Positions 59,059 through 64,000 of a stretch of DNA of 64,000 nt are shown here, in pieces (the stretch's first letter is position 1; the number at the start of each line of letters is the position of its first letter). The notes under the pieces were generated by a model that saw only the letters and a program-made list of their open reading frames with translations, did no database searches and was not told where the DNA came from. This DNA comes from Vibrio maritimus (lineage in GTDB: Bacteria; Pseudomonadota; Gammaproteobacteria; Enterobacterales; Vibrionaceae). A program made the translations under genes and the position numbers. The stretch is from assembly GCA_003263775.1 (NCBI GenBank), contig JYJJ01000057.1, positions 1-64,000 on the forward strand. The letters are read 5' to 3'.

Positions 59059-59634
59059 CTATTCACTGCCGACTAACTGCGCAGTTTCATTCATCGCCTG
59101 CTGTAGGTGCGTTCGATCTTTTTGAATAGCGCACAGTAAGGTCGCGCCTAACCATTTGGCATACAGTGAACGGGATGCTTCATAAGGCTCAGAGACTGAC
59201 ATGACACCTAACGAATTACCTTCGGTAAAGTAATCAGCCATACGATTGATCACTTTCTCTGCGCCTTTGTCGAGCTCAGACTGCATGCTTGATGACGTCC
59301 CGGCTATCTCTCCCGAGAGTTTCACCACTAAGCACTTGACCTGAAATTCATCGGTCACTTTAGAGTCGGACCAGAATTCGAAGTATTTTAAGACGCGCTC
59401 CGCGAACGGTACTTTCTCATCGCTAAGGTATGAAACGACAGTCGCGAGGTGATCCTCAAAGTAGTCTTCTAGTAGCTGACGACCGAAGTCTTCTTTTGAT
59501 TTGAAGTGGTGATAGAACGAGCCTTTGGTTGCATTGGCTTGTTGGATTATCTTCATGATGCCAATGCCAGCGAATCCATGCTCACTGATAAGCTCAAATC
59601 CTGCATCTAGTAATGTTTGCTTTAGGTCTGCCAT
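59059..59634 (-). CDS. TetR family regulator, NemR-like
   Basis: A 191-residue TetR regulator. The helix-turn-helix is GFAGIGIMKIIQQANATKGSFYHHFKSKED. The ligand domain has the NemR-type segment KCLVVKLSGEIAG with Cys101, close to the redox-sensing Cys of E. coli NemR. NemR responds to electrophiles such as aldehydes, quinones and hypochlorite. Being the last gene of the block and having the palindrome CCATAC-N10-GTATGG in its own promoter, it is the likely local repressor of operators A to D (inference). Confidence 0.85.
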   Translation of the reverse strand: MADLKQTLLDAGFELISEHGFAGIGIMKIIQQANATKGSFYHHFKSKEDFGRQLLEDYFEDHLATVVSYLSDEKVPFAERVLKYFEFWSDSKVTDEFQVKCLVVKLSGEIAGTSSSMQSELDKGAEKVINRMADYFTEGNSLGVMSVSEPYEASRSLYAKWLGATLLCAIQKDRTHLQQAMNETAQLVGSE

Positions 59635-59676
59635 AGTTCACGTCCCACCCGAGTAGAGATGTCATTATAACGATGA

Positions 59677-59698
59677 CCATACCGACCGTACAGTATGG
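59677..59698 (-). promoter_or_regulatory. operator D, autoregulatory site of the TetR gene
   Basis: CCATAC and GTATGG arms enclose CGACCGTACA, including the core ACCGACC. It lies 43-64 bases before the TetR start and 101 bases before the divergent CinA-like gene. Confidence 0.55.
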
Positions 59699-59798
59699 CT
59701 CAGTAAAGGTTGTGCAAATCCAATGATTTGCTGAATCATCGCTATTGCTATTTCCTTTACTCATGTCATTCTTAAAGAAAAACAAATAAGGAGAGATC

Positions 59799-61043
59799 AT
59801 GCCTAAAATAGCGATGCTGAGTACTGGAGAAGAGGTGCTTTATGGTGACATTGTGGATACCAACGCCGCTTGGCTCAGTCGTGTCTTTTATGAGCATGGG
59901 TTTTCTATGTATAAGCGCTCGACGGTAGGTGATCAACGAGCGTCATTGCTGCAAGAGCTGGTGATGTTAAGTCTTAACCTTGATGTGGTAATTGTTAATG
60001 GTGGACTTGGCCCTACCTCGGATGATTTGAGTGCTGAAATCGCAGCGGAAGCTGCTGATGTGCCATTAGTTCTCAATCAAGGCTGGCTTGATACTCTCAA
60101 CTCTTTTTATGCTAAGCGTGGCAAAGTGATGCCCGAGAGTAACATTAAACAAGCAATGCTACCTCAAGGTGCCAGTGTGGTGGATAACCCAGTCGGTACT
60201 GCTTGTGGCTTTAAAATGATGATCAATGACTGCTTGTTTTATTTTACTCCTGGAGTGCCAAGCGAGTTTAAGAAGATGGCGACCGAGCAAATCTTGCCTG
60301 ACTTAGCGACCCATTTTCAAACAAAGCAAGGTCGAGTGTGCCGCCGCATATACACATTTGGCCTGTCGGAATCGGGTATTGCAGACACATTGAAACATCT
60401 TTCCTTACCAGTGGATTATGAGCTGGGTTATCGTTCATACTTGCCGTTTATCGAAGTGAAGCTATTTGGTCCGGCAGATGATCTTGATACAGGTACTCGC
60501 GTGCTGGCAATGATCGAGAAGCTTCTTCATAGCAATGTGGTCAGTGTGGATGAGCCAATGCTAGATCGATTGGGTCATCTGGTTGAGCTGAACAATCGAA
60601 CCATTGCCATCTCTGAGCATGCCACAAAGGGCTATTTGGCTTCTTGGTTACAAGATAATGAAAAGTTGGCGCAGTACTGCGGCGCAACCTGGATATTAGG
60701 GGCGAAAACCGCATCGCCATTGGATCGAGATAGTGAGCAGCTAGGCGCAACATTGGCGCTTGCGGGTGCGACCAAAGGCAACTGCAATGCTGATATCGCG
60801 ATTTCAACAGGCAAGCTTGAGAATGACCAATTCTCTTTGGCGATATCAACGCCAAAAGGTGAATGGGGACAGACTCTAAAATTGCAGCGCACATACAGCA
60901 ATCAAAATGTGAAGACGGTTATCAGCACAGTAGCAGCAGATATGCTTCGTCGTTACCTAGAAAACAAGCCGATGTTTCCTGACTACGGTTTTTTAACTCG
61001 GACTCAAGATGTCTTTTTACCGCTTGATCAAATCACGACATAG
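59799..61043 (+). CDS. CinA family protein (molybdopterin-binding / NMN amidohydrolase-like)
   Basis: A 414-residue protein. The N-terminal MoCF-like domain is complete (MLSTGEEVLYGDIVDTNAAWLS, VNGGLGPTSDDLSAEI, FYFTPGVPSEFKKM). The C-terminal half has the CinA_C shape (GYLASWLQ, CGATWILGAKTASPL) but with an altered active site (no SxTGG-type motif), like E. coli YfaY. So it may lack NMN deamidase activity. AAGGAGAG is a strong ribosome-binding site. Confidence 0.85.
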   Translation: MPKIAMLSTGEEVLYGDIVDTNAAWLSRVFYEHGFSMYKRSTVGDQRASLLQELVMLSLNLDVVIVNGGLGPTSDDLSAEIAAEAADVPLVLNQGWLDTLNSFYAKRGKVMPESNIKQAMLPQGASVVDNPVGTACGFKMMINDCLFYFTPGVPSEFKKMATEQILPDLATHFQTKQGRVCRRIYTFGLSESGIADTLKHLSLPVDYELGYRSYLPFIEVKLFGPADDLDTGTRVLAMIEKLLHSNVVSVDEPMLDRLGHLVELNNRTIAISEHATKGYLASWLQDNEKLAQYCGATWILGAKTASPLDRDSEQLGATLALAGATKGNCNADIAISTGKLENDQFSLAISTPKGEWGQTLKLQRTYSNQNVKTVISTVAADMLRRYLENKPMFPDYGFLTRTQDVFLPLDQITT

Positions 61044-61254
61044 ATCCGTAACAGACGTGTTCGCCCTCAATGCATAAGTGCAATAGGGTGAATATATTCC
61101 GTTTGGTTATTTATATATAAAAATTAGATCTACCTCACAGTACGCTGATCTCTAACGGGATTTTCAAATTCTCATTTTTGAGAGTAGCCGTTTATTTCCA
61201 GTTGATTAGAATAAAGTTTCACCCCAGAAAAAGTGGTGATCAGGAGGGGGAGAT

Positions 61255-61494
61255 ATGATCCAACAATCCAGAATAAGAGTGTTCTATCAAGTGGCGAACG
61301 AGCAAATAATGCTTGGAGAAGCACTGAGTAAAAAGTGCGGTGATATAGCAGCTATGTGGTTAAAGGCTCCTGGCGAAGAGTTGCTGTCAGACGACGGTTT
61401 TCGCATTTCACTCTACGACGATGGCGGTCGTCGCATTGCAGATAAAGCCGTATCGATGGGAACAGCAGACTCGATACTATCGACAGTCGATTAA
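61255..61494 (+). CDS. hypothetical 79-residue protein
   Basis: A small soluble protein with a strong GGAGGGGG ribosome-binding site and its own terminator. It begins IQQSRIRVFYQVANEQ and ends SMGTADSILSTVD. No family was recognised. Confidence 0.65.
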   Translation: MIQQSRIRVFYQVANEQIMLGEALSKKCGDIAAMWLKAPGEELLSDDGFRISLYDDGGRRIADKAVSMGTADSILSTVD

Positions 61495-61517
61495 GCCCAC
61501 GACAAATTTGTGTTTTC

Positions 61518-61548
61518 GAGCTGGCCAATGTGCCAGCTCTTTTATTTT
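61518..61548 (+). terminator. rho-independent terminator
   Basis: GAGCTGGC and GCCAGCTC arms with CAATGT loop then TTTTATTTT, 24 bases after the hypothetical gene. Confidence 0.85.
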
Positions 61549-61689
61549 GTGCCACGCCATTCACGTTGTTCTTAACTGAATCTATTGAAACTGTGATCTC
61601 TTTTGTGCTTTTGCTCTAACTTGAGCCGCCCGGTTAAAATTTGACTCATACTTGTACAATCTCTCCTTCTAAGTCGTGGTTGTTTGAGC

Positions 61690-62709
61690 ATGGAACTCTC
61701 ATCAATTCAGCAAATTAAGACCTTAATCGATGATCATGGACAGCCGTTATTCGGTTATCTCACTTCGATTCCAGAGCTGCTCGATATCGATAACTTTCGC
61801 TATTTCTCTACCATGGACAAAGAGCGCGGGGCGTTAGCTAAGTACTTTCACTACAAGCAGTTTCAATTCATTAGTATTTTCTCGCCTGACTTTGTTATCG
61901 GTTTCGCCATCGCAGACATTCGTTACGTCGGCAATAGCTTCTGTTATCTCTATGATATACAAAGCAATGAGCTGATTGAGGAGAGTTGGTTAAGACCATT
62001 AGGGATCGGCTATTCAATGACGCCCTCGCCTTGGCAGGGTAAAGCGCAATTTAATAATGGTGACTTGTGTTTAAAGATTGAAGAGGGAGTTTGGCACGTT
62101 TCCGTGAAGTGCCAGCTATTTTCTATGGATGTCACCCTTTCCCCTCCCTGCCATGATAGCGCCCCCATTATGGTGAGTTCTCCAACGGGTTATTCAGGGT
62201 GGACTTACACTCAAAAGCATAATGCGCTGAAAGTGTCAGGGCAGCTAGTGGTGAAGGGTGAGTCCGTTTCTCTTGATGACGCGCTCAGTGGATATGATTT
62301 TTCAGCGGGATTTATGAGGCGCGAGACCAGCTGGCGATGGGCAAGTATTAGCGCCAACTCAAAAGGCACTCAGATCGGATTGAACCTTGCGGCAGGCGTT
62401 AATGAAACAGGGGTGAACGAAAATGCGCTATGGATAGACGGTGAGCGCGTTTTGATGCCTGCTGTTATGTTTGACTTTGACCGCCACAATCCAGACTCGG
62501 CTTGGCGTATCTACGATACTAGCGGTCAGATTGATCTTACTTTTACACCCAAAAATGTACGTAAAGAGCGACTTAATCTGTGGCTGTTAAAGAGTAATTT
62601 CCGTCAGTTCGTCGGTCGTTTTAAAGGCACCATCTCACTGAGTGATGGCCGCCTTATTGATCTCGATGACGTCATGGGTCTAACAGAAGACCACTTCGCA
62701 AAATGGTAG
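61690..62709 (+). CDS. DUF2804 family protein
   Basis: A 339-residue protein of the DUF2804 type (HGQPLFGYLTSIPE, RYVGNSFCYLYDI, FSAGFMRRETSWRWASISA, NLAAGVNETGVNENALWIDG). The ATG at 61690 follows a TTG at 61684; both are possible. The function is unknown. It is 61 bases upstream of a fatty-acid hydroxylase family gene, with no terminator between, so they may act together on lipids (inference). Confidence 0.82.
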   Translation: MELSSIQQIKTLIDDHGQPLFGYLTSIPELLDIDNFRYFSTMDKERGALAKYFHYKQFQFISIFSPDFVIGFAIADIRYVGNSFCYLYDIQSNELIEESWLRPLGIGYSMTPSPWQGKAQFNNGDLCLKIEEGVWHVSVKCQLFSMDVTLSPPCHDSAPIMVSSPTGYSGWTYTQKHNALKVSGQLVVKGESVSLDDALSGYDFSAGFMRRETSWRWASISANSKGTQIGLNLAAGVNETGVNENALWIDGERVLMPAVMFDFDRHNPDSAWRIYDTSGQIDLTFTPKNVRKERLNLWLLKSNFRQFVGRFKGTISLSDGRLIDLDDVMGLTEDHFAKW

Positions 62710-62770
62710 CGCTGCTACTGGCACTTCGCGTGCCAATAACGCGTTTGGATAACTCCGATATAGGAATGGT

Positions 62771-63616
62771 ATGGATACACTCGCAGATAACCCGGAATGG
62801 CTGTTGGTGGCGCTAGCGCCGCTATTCTTGATCATGATGCTACTCGAATATTGGTTTGGGCAGCGTGCTAATAGGCTTCCTGATTCGGCCACGTATTCAC
62901 TCAAGGAGCTGGTGTGTAATTTTTCTCTGGCGGGGATGCACCAACTGTCGGATTTACTCACTGGCTTTCTGATCGCGAAGCTCTACTTACTTCTATTCGG
63001 TTGGAAGCTATTCGATATCCAGATGTCGCTGTCGATGTTTGTAGTGCTGATGGTGCTCCAAGACTTCTTTTACTATTGGTTTCATCGTGCGAGCCACCGA
63101 GTGCGCTGGATGTGGGCGGCGCATGTCGTTCATCACAGTTCAGAAAACATGAATTTCAGTACGGCCTTTCGGCAAAGTTTGATGTACCCATTGGCGGGGA
63201 TGTGGCTGTTTTGGATGCCGCTAGTCATCATTGGCTTTGAGCCTAAATGGGTGATTTTTGTTGTACTGCTTAACCTTGGTTTGCAGTTTTTTGTTCACAC
63301 TCAGTGGATAAGGAAACTGGGGGTGTTGGAGTGGGTGATCAACACCCCTTCACATCACAGAGTGCATCATGGCGTTAACGCGCAATATATTGATAAAAAC
63401 TATGCGGGCATTTTGATTATCTGGGATCGCATGTTTGGCACCTTTGAGCCAGAAGTCGAGACGGTACGTTATGGGATCAGCAAGCCCGTTAATAGTTATA
63501 ACCCATTGGTCGTGACCTTTGCGGAGTGGCGATATATGTTGTCTTCGGTGGCCGAAGAGAAGAGTTGGCTAGGGAAGGTGAGGGTGATACTCAAACCACC
63601 ATCAGATGCATCATAA
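62771..63616 (+). CDS. sterol desaturase / fatty-acid hydroxylase family protein
   Basis: A 281-residue membrane di-iron enzyme with the His clusters HRASH, HVVHHSSE and HHRVHHG and about five helices. Members hydroxylate or desaturate lipids or sterols; the substrate here is unknown. A terminator follows. Confidence 0.9.
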   Translation: MDTLADNPEWLLVALAPLFLIMMLLEYWFGQRANRLPDSATYSLKELVCNFSLAGMHQLSDLLTGFLIAKLYLLLFGWKLFDIQMSLSMFVVLMVLQDFFYYWFHRASHRVRWMWAAHVVHHSSENMNFSTAFRQSLMYPLAGMWLFWMPLVIIGFEPKWVIFVVLLNLGLQFFVHTQWIRKLGVLEWVINTPSHHRVHHGVNAQYIDKNYAGILIIWDRMFGTFEPEVETVRYGISKPVNSYNPLVVTFAEWRYMLSSVAEEKSWLGKVRVILKPPSDAS

Positions 63617-63620
63617 GACG

Positions 63621-63649
63621 AAAAAAACGGCTCATCAGAGCCGTTTTTT
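63621..63649. terminator. bidirectional terminator
   Basis: AAAAAACGGCTC and GAGCCGTTTTTT arms between the convergent hydroxylase and yfaE genes. Confidence 0.9.
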
Positions 63650-63681
63650 ATTGAATAGAGAGCATTAGCCTGAGTGAGGCG

Positions 63682-63957
63682 CTATGCCCGCTTCTTTATT
63701 TGATGCGCAATATTGTCGAGCTCAATGTCAGTTTTCGCTCGACAAATACACGGCAAAATCTCATTTGCTTGTGTATAGGCCATCGCAAACCCTACGTACT
63801 CCACTTCGCCTGAAACCAGCGTGCAGCGACAGGCACCGCAGTGACCATCTCGGCAGTTATACTCTGGCTCTAACCCAGCTTGTTCCATCGTCTCAAGGAC
63901 GGTGTTAGAAGGGTTAGACTCAATCGTGGTGATAGAGTTTATCTTGATGGTTGGCAT
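63682..63957 (-). CDS. yfaE: 2Fe-2S ferredoxin YfaE, ribonucleotide reductase maintenance protein
   Basis: A 91-residue plant-type ferredoxin with cluster ligands in CRDGHCGACRCTL and the distal Cys in ILPCICRAK. YfaE reduces and maintains the di-iron-tyrosyl cofactor of NrdB. Its ATG overlaps the nrdB stop (TAATG), as expected for nrdAB-yfaE. Confidence 0.93.
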   Translation of the reverse strand: MPTIKINSITTIESNPSNTVLETMEQAGLEPEYNCRDGHCGACRCTLVSGEVEYVGFAMAYTQANEILPCICRAKTDIELDNIAHQIKKRA

Positions 63958-64000
63958 TAAAGTTCGAAGCCCTCAAAGTCGTCTGCGCTTACTTCGTTGT
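63957..64000 (-). CDS. nrdB: ribonucleoside-diphosphate reductase beta subunit, C-terminal end (partial)
   Basis: Only the last 14 codons are inside the window, reading NEVSADDFEGFEL then stop. It has the acidic tail of NrdB, which binds NrdA. Identification rests on this tail and on the overlapping yfaE gene. Confidence 0.75.
   Translation of the reverse strand, partial: NEVSADDFEGFEL

Overview
The window looks like Vibrio chromosomal DNA, probably the large chromosome. The evidence is gene content: carboxynorspermidine decarboxylase (norspermidine pathway), a CosR-type MarR regulator beside a BCCT betaine transporter, an imelysin/DUF1111/imelysin/DUF1513 iron-regulated cluster, dmsABC, DbpA, DUF2982, and the nrdB-yfaE junction at the right end. 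No rRNA, tRNA, CRISPR array, prophage or insertion sequence was found.

Reading caution: 24 genes are broken, at about 30 positions. At 29 of these, restoring one base (nearly always by lengthening an existing 1-5 base run) re-opens the family-typical reading frame and gives a total length divisible by three. The likely cause is homopolymer undercalling in the source assembly, not mass pseudogenisation. These genes are therefore annotated at full length. The exceptions are the second break in the GcvR-like gene, which needs two bases added or one removed, and a GFA-domain gene with an in-frame TAG.

Layout. 0-5.2 kb: nspC, a DUF1439 lipoprotein, DUF1499 and DUF3179 proteins, a DJ-1/PfpI protein and a divergent LysR regulator. 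5.2-11.1 kb (minus strand): a tightly overlapping six-gene operon of ABC ATPase, FtsX/MacB-type permease, LolA-like periplasmic protein, probable outer-membrane beta-barrel, LytS-type kinase and LytTR regulator. Three 10-bp direct repeats at exact 20-bp spacing lie upstream and are a candidate autoregulatory LytTR site. 11.3-19 kb: a Trp-rich small protein, an AAC(3) homologue, a DHOD-like flavoprotein, a broken GFA protein, a long PRPP-synthetase-like protein, DUF808, GST and LysR. 19.1-24.5 kb: dmsABC, a TorD/DmsD chaperone and a NapF-like ferredoxin behind a predicted class II FNR promoter. 24.5-36.5 kb: DbpA, a WbuC cupin, a RibA paralogue, the Fur-box imelysin cluster, an LdtD-like L,D-transpeptidase, YcbL and DUF2982. 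36.9-42.1 kb: a DctPQM TRAP transporter with its own Cache-type kinase and NarL-type regulator. 42.2-49.5 kb: CosR and BCCT, a CatB-like acetyltransferase, a chemoreceptor, two Tag glycosylases and a GcvR-like ACT protein.

49.7-59.7 kb is the most interesting region. It holds an aldehyde dehydrogenase, an iron alcohol dehydrogenase, a Ser-type sulfatase, an anaerobic sulfatase-maturating radical SAM enzyme, small membrane proteins and a Cys-type sulfatase, and it ends with a NemR-like TetR regulator. Related ACCGACC motifs stand before three transcription units and before the TetR gene, so the region reads as one regulon for sulfate-ester use coupled to aldehyde/alcohol oxidation. 59.8-64 kb: a CinA-like protein, DUF2804, a fatty-acid hydroxylase family protein, YfaE and the 3' end of nrdB.
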